Assembly: GCF_004114535.1 (NCBI RefSeq)
Contig: NZ_LBJC01000033.1
Coordinates: 62,001-126,000 of the forward strand
Direction of reading: 5' to 3'
Source: Bradyrhizobium nanningense
GTDB taxonomy: Bacteria > Pseudomonadota > Alphaproteobacteria > Rhizobiales > Xanthobacteraceae
DNA length: 64,000 bases
A program made the position numbers and the translations under genes. The notes beneath the pieces are model-generated. The model saw nothing but the letters and a program-made list of their open reading frames with translations, had not been told where the DNA came from and did no database searches. Shown here piece after piece: positions 17,701 through 23,987 of the stretch. The stretch's first letter is position 1. Each line of letters starts with the position of its first letter.

Positions 17701-17941
17701 GATCCGCGACAACGGCACCGGTATCCCGCCCGAGGTGAAGGAGAAGATGTTCAACCCATTTTTCACCACTAAGCCAGCGGGGGAAGGCACAGGGCTCGGC
17801 CTGTCCATAAGCCACGACATCGTCGTGAAGCAACACGGCGGGATGATCGAGGTCGTGAGCGAACCCGGTGCGTTCACCGAGTTCATTCTCACACTTCAAC
17901 GAAAGGGTCAGCGCAAAGCAACCCCTGGGGAGACCAAGTGA
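14735..17941 (+). CDS. Multi-GAF soluble sensor histidine kinase
   Basis: The 1068-residue protein has a basic N-terminus, then four tandem GAF modules (about residues 85-235, 265-410, 445-595 and 625-775). Each is introduced by a repeated helix such as TAEVLRVINSSAGDLEPVF, TSEVLSVISRSAGDLAPVF or TADVLKVISRSAFDLQAVL. Then come HisKA with the phospho-His in GIAHEIKNPLNF (near 815) and HATPase_c with NLLSNGFYAV, DNGTGIP and GTGLGLSISHD. No membrane segment is seen, so it is a cytosolic sensor. ATG 14783 is an alternative start. The following receiver gene overlaps by 4 bp (GTGA) but is broken. Confidence 0.92.
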   Translation: MSASGMLSGSVPSEKTMKRRLSMGYKPGKSAGDKAATPSKSKAMPGDRLATTAQQRRLRRERDEALEREKATAEVLRVINSSAGDLEPVFNAMVENALRLCQAEFGNLFLYDGKEFATAALHGAPPAYAEARRHGGVVRHPHPDVPLNRVIRTKEVIHIADVRNEQSYIDRDPRFSELVDIAGARTLLLVPMLKDDKLVGAFAIYRREVRSFGSKQIELVRNFSAQAVIAIENARLLKELRQRTNDLSEALQFQTGSADILRVIASSPTDVGPVLNAIVESACALCGAYDAVIVLQGADELHLGAHHGPIAMNQKRWSNDRASISGRAVADRHPVHVHDVLSDEGTDFAIAREMSRVDGCRTLLGTPLLRDGESIGAIVLRRSEVNPFSDKQIALLQTFADQAVIAIGNVRLFEEVQARTHELTESLEQQTATSEVLSVISRSAGDLAPVFDAMLSKAMQLCGASFGVLNTYDGRQFYTAATYGLPLAYDEARRKQPLQYGPATAPARLLKGEAFVEITDLLESDAYRSGDSNRRALVDLGGARCLLAVPLLNDERVVGNVMIFRQEIRRFSEKQIALLQQFAAQAVIAIENTRLLSELRKRTEDLSESLQQQTATADVLKVISRSAFDLQAVLNTLVESAARLCEADMAAITRKTGDAYFRAGSYGFPAEFAEYVRDLPVRPDKRTITGRTLLGDKIVHVTDVLEDTDYFFEGQELSGNPRSFLGVPLLREGNPVGAIVLARREVRPFSEKQIELVTSFADQAVIAIENVRLFDEVQSRTRELAASLDDLRTAQDRLIQTEKLASLGQLTAGIAHEIKNPLNFVNNFALLSSELTDELNNILNSASLTSNIRDEVDELTGLLKDNLQKVIQHGKRADSIVKNMLLHSREGSGEHRLTDVNNLVEESLNLAYHGARAEKPQFNVALQRDFDSEAGMVEVFPQEITRVLLNLLSNGFYAVGQRKVDNGSGEFEPMITASTRGASDHVEIRIRDNGTGIPPEVKEKMFNPFFTTKPAGEGTGLGLSISHDIVVKQHGGMIEVVSEPGAFTEFILTLQRKGQRKATPGETK

Positions 17942-18153
17942 GCATCTACATCATGGTAGTTGATGATGAGCCGGATGTCGAAAGCATGTTTCGTCATCAT
18001 TTTCGGCGTGACTTGCGATCGGGGCGCTTCGTGATGCAGTTTGCTTTGTCCGCGCTGGGGCAGATGAGAGCGATCCCAGACCCATCACTGATTCTGACCC
18101 TGTCAGACATCAACATGCCAGGCATGACAGGGCTGAGATGCTTCCGAAAGTGA
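17938..18153 (+). pseudogene. Frameshifted, truncated response regulator receiver
   Basis: A GTG start overlaps the kinase stop (GTGA). The 71-residue product has the receiver strand IMVVDDEPDVESMFRHHF, a normal pocket, and SDINMPGMTGL with the phospho-Asp, then ends in RCFRK. Adding one base near 18134-18137 would continue as GLEMLPKVRA, the usual family sequence, so a single-base loss is likely. Beyond that the reading frame no longer resembles a receiver (no Thr/Ser strand or KP motif), so the 3' half has also been lost. The kinase therefore has no intact adjacent partner. Confidence 0.8.
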
Positions 18154-18390
18154 GGGCACAAGACTGCCGCAGTGCAACATGCCCGCTTCCCAATCCATCC
18201 GGTCCTATTTGACTTGCAGGTGGCGGCTGTCCGCATCTCCTGCGCATCCCAATGTTTGGTATATTGATATGTGCCGGGTTCATCCAAGAAGGCCCGCAGG
18301 AAAAAATTGATCCCCGGAGAGGCACTGCCGTCGAACTGACCGCGGGCCGCGGCTTTATTCAATGCGCAATCATCCACAGGGGAGAACGCC

Positions 18391-19482
18391 ATGAAACGTC
18401 GTCAATTTCTAAGTACGGCAGGCGCTGGTCTCGCCGCGTCCGCCGCCGTTGTTGCGCCAGCCATCGCTCAGTCGATGCCTGAACTGAAGTGGCGCTGCAC
18501 CACGAGTTGGCCGAAGTCACTGGACGTGCCTTTCAGTGCATCAGAGACGATCGCAAAATATGTTGCAGAAGCTACCGACAACAAGTTTCAGATTCAGCCC
18601 TTCGCAGGCGGCGAGATCGTGCCTGCCTTGCAGGCGGTCGATGCGGTAAGCAACTCAACGGTCGAAATGTGCCACACCGCCGCCTATTATTTCATCGGCA
18701 AGGATCCGACCTTCGCACTCTATTGCTCGGTACCGTTCGGCCTGAACTCGCGCCAGCAGAACGCATGGTTTCAAGATCACGGCGGTCAGGACATGCTCAA
18801 CGAGTTCGGCAAGAAGTACAACATATATGGCATTGCGGGCGGCAATACCGGCACTCAGATGGGCGGCTGGTTCCGCAAGGAGATCAATAACGTCGAAGAT
18901 CTCAGCGGATTGAAGATGCGGATCGGCGGTTGGGCGGGCAAGACCCTTTCAAAGCTCGGCGTGGTCCCGCAGCAGATCGCAGGCGGCGACATCTATCCCG
19001 CGTTGGAAAAAGGCACGATCGACGCAACCGAATGGGTCGGTCCCTATGACGACGAGAAGCTCGGCTTCTACAAGGTCGCGAGGTACTACTATTATCCGGG
19101 CTGGTGGGAAGGCGGCACGGCGCTGCATTTCTTCATCAACCTGGACAAGTGGAACGCCCTGCCAAAGGCTTACAAGTCGCTCCTCACTCTGGCCTGCGGC
19201 TATGCCAACATGGATGTTCAGGCGCGCTACGATGCGCGCAATCCGGCGGCCATCAAACGGCTGGTCGCCAACGGGACCCTTCTGCGTCCGTTCAGCCAGG
19301 CGGTGATGGAGGCGTGCCTAAAGGCTTCGAACGAGGTCAATGCGGAAACCTCCGCGTCCAACCCTGATTTCAAGAAGATCTACGATTCGCAAATGGATTT
19401 TCGAAACGACGAGAATCTCTGGTGGCAGATCGCGGAGTATTCATATGAAACATTCATGATCCGCACGCGTTCGAAGGGCTGA
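18391..19482 (+). CDS. TRAP transporter substrate-binding protein (DctP-type)
   Basis: The 363-residue protein starts with a Tat signal, KRRQFLSTAGAGLAASAAVV, with cleavage after IAQ. The mature protein matches DctP/TAXI-like TRAP binding proteins of the dicarboxylate or 2-oxo acid group: WRCTTSWPKSLD, MCHTAAYYFIGKDPTFA, LSGLKMRIGGWAGKTLSKLG and the family signature GGDIYPALEKGTIDATEWVGPYDD. Such proteins bind organic acids in the periplasm and deliver them to the DctQM permease. No dctQ or dctM gene is adjacent, so it is an orphan here. GGGGAG precedes the ATG. Confidence 0.92.
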   Translation: MKRRQFLSTAGAGLAASAAVVAPAIAQSMPELKWRCTTSWPKSLDVPFSASETIAKYVAEATDNKFQIQPFAGGEIVPALQAVDAVSNSTVEMCHTAAYYFIGKDPTFALYCSVPFGLNSRQQNAWFQDHGGQDMLNEFGKKYNIYGIAGGNTGTQMGGWFRKEINNVEDLSGLKMRIGGWAGKTLSKLGVVPQQIAGGDIYPALEKGTIDATEWVGPYDDEKLGFYKVARYYYYPGWWEGGTALHFFINLDKWNALPKAYKSLLTLACGYANMDVQARYDARNPAAIKRLVANGTLLRPFSQAVMEACLKASNEVNAETSASNPDFKKIYDSQMDFRNDENLWWQIAEYSYETFMIRTRSKG

Positions 19483-19648
19483 ACGAGCCGCGCGTTTGAA
19501 ATCTGACTTACCGGAATATCCGGATTTGGCCCTAGGCTGACATCCAACTGTCCGCATTCAGCGTCGTCTTCTGCATCGAAAGCGGACATTGCTTGGGACG
19601 CGCCTAGTCGTCTGGCGCGTCCCCTAGCCGCAACGCACTGCGTTCCAA

Positions 19649-19722
19649 CGCCTCGCCTTTCATGAGCCACCAGCTCGGCAGTTTCCTAGTGCCTATGGGA
19701 GGGTCGTGATCGACAGCTTGTG
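19649..19722 (+). pseudogene. Remnant of an MFS transporter gene
   Basis: The run CCTCGCCTTTCATGAGCCAC and the following CAGCTCGGCAGTTTCCT align closely to the intact MFS gene at 11960-12020 (FMSHQIGSFLGAYGGG). They contain an extra T, small deletions and a stop, so they cannot encode a transporter. Surrounding sequence (19483-19854) shows no other recognisable gene, leaving this as a decayed fragment between the TRAP binding protein and DUF2867 genes. Confidence 0.65.
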
Positions 19723-19854
19723 ACCCAACTGGGACATGTGCGCCGTAGGATTGTTGCGATGCAGAGCGCGTGGGTATAAAAAGGACTACGGTGGCAAGAT
19801 CGTCCGCAACGCCAACCGCACTGCGCTCCTCCAAAGCATCCGGTACCTGATCCC

Positions 19855-20364
19855 ATGACCAAAGCGCGCGCCGTGCCGATGCCGAGCAACAGTGTGCTTA
19901 CGCCGCTTTACGCGGGCGCGGATCTCTTGGATGCCTTTGCAATTCGACTGCCGGCGGGCGCCAGTGATGATGTAGAGGTGCTGGCTCGCGCCGCGCTCGA
20001 GCGACAGGCGTGGTGGATTCGTGCCCTCACACGTGTCCGCGATATCGTGATGGCGACGGTCGGCGTCAAATCGTCGCGCGCCGTCGGTCTTGCCGCAGCG
20101 GCGCGCGGGCCGGTTATCGGCTTCTTCCCGGTGCTGTCAAAGAGCGCGACGGAGCTGGTCGTGGGCGCGGATGACCGGCATCTCGACTTCCGCGTCACCA
20201 TTCAACTTCGCCCCGATGCAGCAAATGGGCGCGAGCTGGTCGCGGGCACTGTGGTGCATTGCCATAACCGATTGGGGCGTATCTATCTTACGACGATAGT
20301 ACCGTTTCATCGCGTGATTGTGCCGGCCAGTTTAGAACAGGCGGCAAGAGCGATGAAGAGTTAA
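19855..20364 (+). CDS. DUF2867 domain-containing protein
   Basis: The 169-residue protein matches the DUF2867 family: YAGADLLDAFAIRLP near the N-terminus, ALTRVRDIVM, and GRIYLTTIVPFHRVIVPASLEQA at the C-terminus. Function is not established. No signal peptide or membrane segment is seen. It stands alone between an MFS-gene remnant and an amidohydrolase gene. Confidence 0.75.
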   Translation: MTKARAVPMPSNSVLTPLYAGADLLDAFAIRLPAGASDDVEVLARAALERQAWWIRALTRVRDIVMATVGVKSSRAVGLAAAARGPVIGFFPVLSKSATELVVGADDRHLDFRVTIQLRPDAANGRELVAGTVVHCHNRLGRIYLTTIVPFHRVIVPASLEQAARAMKS

Positions 20365-20658
20365 GCATGCTTTAGCGGTTGCGACCTGTTGCGGTCGACG
20401 AACGAGTCTGTTTCTGGCGCCCTGGCGGATCTTGACGTCGATGTCCGCGGATGCGGTCGCTTAGTCGTCGTTTGTCCGAGAAGGTTCATGCGGTTCTCGA
20501 AAATTTTGCCGCTCCTCAGCGCTCGTTTGCAGTCATAGGATTGGTCTCGCAGGGCGACGTGTCTCCGGCTCCAATCGATTCATTCTGAATTCCTGCGTTG
20601 CCGCGCGAGGCGGAGCTGCTCGTCAAAGCCGCGAACAAAAAAGCACAGGGGGGACCTC

Positions 20659-21939
20659 ATGACCGCGTTGTCACGCCGCGATTTCCTGGCACTTTCGACA
20701 TCCGCCGCAGCCGTCGGCCTCGCCGCACCAGTGCGGGCCGCGATGGGGCCGAACGACAAGTACGATCTGGTGATCCGCGGCGGCGAGGTGCTCGATCCCA
20801 GCCAGTCGCTGCGCGCCAGACGCGATATCGGCATCCGCTGGGGCATGATCGAGACGGTCCAGGAGACGATCCCCGTCGAGCGCGCGCTGAAGAGCATCGA
20901 CGCGTCAGGCAAGCTCGTGATGCCCGGTCTGATCGATCTGCATTGTCACGTCTACCCTTACGGCTCGGCCATCGGTATTCCCGCCGACGAGCTGGTGCAA
21001 TTCCAGGCCACGACGACCGTCGTCTCGGCAGGCGATGCCGGGGTCAACAATCTGGCGGCGCTGCGCCGGTTCATCGTGGCCCAAACGCGGGCGCGGATGT
21101 ACGCCTTCGTCCATATCGCCAATAACGGCCTGTCGGCGTTCCCGGCCGCCGAGCTGTACAATATCGACGTCGCACAGACCGAAGCCTGCGCGATGGCGCT
21201 CGCCGAGAACCGCGACTTCCTGCTCGGCGTCAAAGTGCGGATGTCGGAGAACGTGATTTACAAGCACGGGCTCGAGCCGCTGAAGCGGGGCATCCAGGCT
21301 TGCGAGATGTGCGGCTGGCCGGCCAAGATGATGGTGCATATCGGCGGCGTCGAGACCAAGGAGCTGATGTCGCAGATCCTCGACCTGCTCCGCCCGGGCG
21401 ACGTGCTGACGCACGCCTATTCAGGCGCTCCGAACATGTCCAACGTCTTCACCAACATCGTTCAAGACGGCAAGCTGCTGCCTGCGGCTCTCGCCGCCAA
21501 GCAGCGTGGGGTCATCTTCGACGTCGGTCACGGCGGCGGCAGCTTCGATTTCACCGTGGCGGAAGTCGCGATCCCCGGCGGATGCACGCCGGACACGATC
21601 TCCTCCGACATTCATGTCTTCTCCGGCAATTCGCCAGGCATTCCGTTCCTGCCCAACGTGATGAGCAAGTTCATGATCCTCGGCTTCACGCTGGAGCAGG
21701 TGGTTGCGATGGCCACCACTGCCCCGGCGAAGATCATCGACCGCGCGCCGAAGATCGGCACGCTGCAAGTCGGTGCGCCCGGCGACGTCGCCATCATGGA
21801 GCTGGTGGAAGGGCCGGTGAGCTTCGTCGACACCCGCAACAACAAGAGGGACGGCAAGGCCTATCTCAAGCCGATTCAGACCGTCATCAACGGGGTGCCC
21901 TTCGGCCGGCCTTATCAGGCGCCGTTCGCAGTCAGATAG
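20659..21939 (+). CDS. Tat-exported amidohydrolase/deacetylase family metallohydrolase
   Basis: The 426-residue protein starts with a Tat leader, SRRDFLALSTSAAAVGLAAP, cleaved near VRA. The catalytic part is an amidohydrolase TIM barrel: GGEVLDPSQSLRARRDIGI, PGLIDLHCHVYPYG with the metal-binding HxH, KVRMSEN with the bridging Lys position, HIGG, HAYSG and SSDIHV with the late Asp. This is the group often annotated amidohydrolase/deacetylase or dihydroorotase-like. The substrate is likely a cyclic or N-acyl amide but is not defined. GGGGGAC precedes the ATG. Periplasmic location is inferred from the leader. Confidence 0.88.
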   Translation: MTALSRRDFLALSTSAAAVGLAAPVRAAMGPNDKYDLVIRGGEVLDPSQSLRARRDIGIRWGMIETVQETIPVERALKSIDASGKLVMPGLIDLHCHVYPYGSAIGIPADELVQFQATTTVVSAGDAGVNNLAALRRFIVAQTRARMYAFVHIANNGLSAFPAAELYNIDVAQTEACAMALAENRDFLLGVKVRMSENVIYKHGLEPLKRGIQACEMCGWPAKMMVHIGGVETKELMSQILDLLRPGDVLTHAYSGAPNMSNVFTNIVQDGKLLPAALAAKQRGVIFDVGHGGGSFDFTVAEVAIPGGCTPDTISSDIHVFSGNSPGIPFLPNVMSKFMILGFTLEQVVAMATTAPAKIIDRAPKIGTLQVGAPGDVAIMELVEGPVSFVDTRNNKRDGKAYLKPIQTVINGVPFGRPYQAPFAVR

Positions 21940-22075
21940 CGAGCCGGCCGACGCTGAACGTGTGCGACGCGCGTGATCGAGGTCCATCAAAGTTGCGGGA
22001 CTACGTCCGCGACAATCTTGTCGCATTCAACGAAAGGTAGTATCTTCGGGTTGGGATGCATAGGGAGACGTAGCC

Positions 22076-22543
22076 ATGAGCTTCTCGCCGCGTGTGTCGG
22101 CCCCGCTGTCTTGCATTGCCTTGATGATCCTCGGATCAGGCAGTCCGGCCCTGTCGCAGCCAACAACGACGCTTCCCGACGTCACCGTCGAGGCTCCAAC
22201 GCTCAGGTCAAAGGCGAAGCAGCACGTAGTTGCGCGACACACTGTCAACAGCCCCACGACGACGACCGTTGGAACGATCTTGGCGGCGCCGATCTCGGAT
22301 TCGGCAAAGCTCGCAAGGTACGCGAGCATCACGGGCAGCTGCGTCGGCGGTTGCTCCACCAGCTTCAAATCCGGAACCGCTCCCTGGCACGGCTGCTCGA
22401 TATCTTCCTATCCGGCTCTGTCGCCGACGTGCAGAAACGTCGGTAATTTCAAGACCTACGAAGAGTGCCGGGCGACGTCGATGCTGATGGGGTGGAGACC
22501 TAACGACATTCCATGGTACTGCAGCAGCCTGGCTCTGAAGTAG
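22076..22543 (+). CDS. Small secreted six-cysteine protein, paralog 1
   Basis: The 155-residue protein has a signal peptide ending PALSQ, a Thr/Val-rich linker starting LPDVTVEAP, and a C-terminal domain with cysteines in the order C-x3-C, GC, TC, EC, YC: SITGSCVGGCSTSF, WHGCS, LSPTCRNVGNFKTYEEC and WYCSSLALK. The gene on the opposite strand at 22777-23331 encodes a paralog with the same spacing. I do not recognise a named family. Three disulfides in the periplasm or outside the cell are likely. Confidence 0.7.
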   Translation: MSFSPRVSAPLSCIALMILGSGSPALSQPTTTLPDVTVEAPTLRSKAKQHVVARHTVNSPTTTTVGTILAAPISDSAKLARYASITGSCVGGCSTSFKSGTAPWHGCSISSYPALSPTCRNVGNFKTYEECRATSMLMGWRPNDIPWYCSSLALK

Positions 22544-22566
22544 CCGGACACGTGCAGCTAAGACGC

Positions 22567-22729
22567 CGCGATGCGAAGCATCGTCCGGTGCGATGCGCTG
22601 CAGAGCCGGGGCCCATGCCTCAGCAGTGCGCCGTGTTGCTTTCTGGGTCACGGCTCTCAGGAGCAGCGCCATAGCGTGTCGAAGACGCGCGTGAACGTGC
22701 TGATGGCGCTGCACCGTGTTCGGGATACG
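22567..22729. repeat. Dispersed intergenic repeat, family B copy 2
   Basis: Carries the family core GATGCGAAGCATCGTCCGG, then GAGCCGGGGCCCATG, a GTGTTGCTTTCTGGGTC block shared with the copy at 23484, and an end GTGTTCGGGATACG. It fills the gap between the two convergent six-cysteine genes. Confidence 0.8.
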
Positions 22730-22776
22730 AGAGAGCTCGCGCTCAACCGCAGCACAAGATCTTTGGAGAGAAAGAA

Positions 22777-23331
22777 CTAGCGCGCGCGTCCTGACCGCTT
22801 AAGATCGGCGACCTTGAACCTGTTGCCGGCGGCGAGGCTGCTGCAGAACCAATGGGCTCTGTTTCGAAACTCGCCGAGGAACACCTTGGTCTCGACGCAA
22901 GCCTCGTAGGATTTATGGGTGATGGTGTCTCGGCACGTTGGCGAGAAAGGCCCATAGTTCAGACCGCCGCCCGACTCGCTGCATCCAATCCACGGCTCAT
23001 TGCCCTGTCGGAAGCTTGTTGCACAGCCACCGTTGCAGCTGCTTGCGACTTTCTCCAAGCCGGCAATCCGCGCCATTGGCGAGCCCGGTGCATACGAAGT
23101 TGTGCGCGCGATTGACGTTCGAGCTGTTGACGCAGTCCGACGCGGCGCCGTTGTGTTTGCTCCCCGCTCCGACACATGCGGCTTTGCCACCTGTTTCGGC
23201 GCGTCGACCGTGATGGGAGGAAGCGAGGTGGCGGAGCCGGTTGGGATTTGCGATGCTGCCGGGGCGCACAGCAAGACGGTTGACAGGGCTGCGATGGTTG
23301 AAGGCACGATAAGGCTCGATGACAATCTCAT
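22777..23331 (-). CDS. Small secreted six-cysteine protein, paralog 2
   Basis: The protein (about 184 residues) has a signal peptide ending PAASQ and a linker beginning LPPITVDAPKQ. It then repeats the domain of the gene at 22076: VASSCNGGCATSF, WIGCSES, FSPTCRDTITHKSYEAC and WFCSSLAAG. A basic tail (KVADLKRSGRAR) follows. ATG 23331 is preferred because GGAAGG then sits 8 bp ahead; ATG 23337 is nearly on top of it. Convergent to paralog 1 with a repeat between, suggesting local duplication with inversion. Function unknown. Confidence 0.7.
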   Translation of the reverse strand: MRLSSSLIVPSTIAALSTVLLCAPAASQIPTGSATSLPPITVDAPKQVAKPHVSERGANTTAPRRTASTARTSIARTTSYAPGSPMARIAGLEKVASSCNGGCATSFRQGNEPWIGCSESGGGLNYGPFSPTCRDTITHKSYEACVETKVFLGEFRNRAHWFCSSLAAGNRFKVADLKRSGRAR

Positions 23332-23337
23332 GACCAT

Positions 23338-23483
23338 GTCCTTCCAATGCCGGCACGGAAATGCCGTGCCGGTAATTGCACGGTAACATACATTTGAGGT
23401 TGATCAATCGAAGGTTGAGGAGCCGTGTGACCAATCGTTGACCATGGTGGTCAGGCGAGGTGGAGCACGTCAATTCGTTCTCG
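23338..23483. other. Upstream region of paralog 2, no gene seen
   Basis: It contains short AT-rich tracts (GGTAACATACATTTGAGG) that could form a promoter for the minus-strand secreted protein, but no convincing -35/-10 pair. No gene was credited. Confidence 0.3.
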
Positions 23484-23630
23484 TGCCCGGACGCGGCGCT
23501 CCTGGCGATGCGAAGCATCGTCCGGTGCGGTGGCAGAGCCGGGCCCATGTCTCCGCAGCGGGCTGTGTTGCTTTCTGGGTCCCGGAGGCAGCGCAGCAAC
23601 GTTGCACTCTGCAGCGCGTCCGGGACACGC
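23484..23630. repeat. Dispersed intergenic repeat, family B copy 3
   Basis: Begins TGCCCGGACGCGG, contains GGCGATGCGAAGCATCGTCC and GTGTTGCTTTCTGGGTCCCGG, and ends GCGTCCGGGACACG. Same order and orientation as the other two copies. It lies between the six-cysteine protein and rpmG. Confidence 0.8.
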
Positions 23631-23641
23631 GGCTCAAAAAC

Positions 23642-23668
23642 GAAAACGGGGCCCGAAGGGGCCCCGTG
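23642..23668 (-). terminator. Intrinsic terminator of rpmG
   Basis: On the minus strand, CGGGGCC (with its C-G neighbour) pairs perfectly with GGCCCCG around a short loop and is followed by TTTT. It starts about 27 bp after the rpmG stop codon, as expected for a Rho-independent terminator. Confidence 0.85.
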
Positions 23669-23694
23669 AAACTCAGCAGTGCTGATCCGCGATC

Positions 23695-23862
23695 TTACTT
23701 GATCTTGGCTTCGCGGAATTCGACGTGCTTGCGCGCGACCGGATCGTACTTCTTCTTGACCAGCTTGTCGGTCATGGTGCGCGAATTCTTCTTGGCGACG
23801 TAGTAGAAGCCGGTGTCGGCCGAGGACACGAGCTTGACCTTGATGGTGACCGCTTTGGCCAT
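23695..23862 (-). CDS. rpmG: 50S ribosomal protein L33
   Basis: A 55-residue protein with the L33 sequence MAKAVTIKVKLVSSADTGF, YVAKKNSRT, KYDPVARKHVEFRE and AKIK end. It has no cysteines, so it is the zinc-independent (C-minus) form. It is part of the large ribosomal subunit. The gene is flanked by a clear promoter on the upstream side and an intrinsic terminator downstream, so it is a single-gene unit. Confidence 0.95.
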   Translation of the reverse strand: MAKAVTIKVKLVSSADTGFYYVAKKNSRTMTDKLVKKKYDPVARKHVEFREAKIK

Positions 23863-23895
23863 GTTCTGAACCTCAGAATATCAGGGGAATCTGGA

Positions 23896-23951
23896 GCCGG
23901 CCAAACGGCCCGCGTTGGCCGGCAACCTAGCCAGAAACCGCCTGATGTCAA
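23896..23951 (-). promoter_or_regulatory. rpmG promoter with palindrome at the start site
   Basis: On the minus strand a consensus -35 TTGACA (23951-23946) is followed after 16 bp by TAGGTT (23929-23924), a -10-like box. Immediately downstream GCCGGCCAA and TTGGCCGGC (23896-23904 and 23915-23923) form a perfect 9-bp inverted repeat over a 10-bp loop, overlapping the expected start site. It could be an operator or a leader hairpin. Confidence 0.6.
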
Positions 23952-23987
23952 GGTTTTACACTCTGAAAACCACCCAAATCGGCCCGA

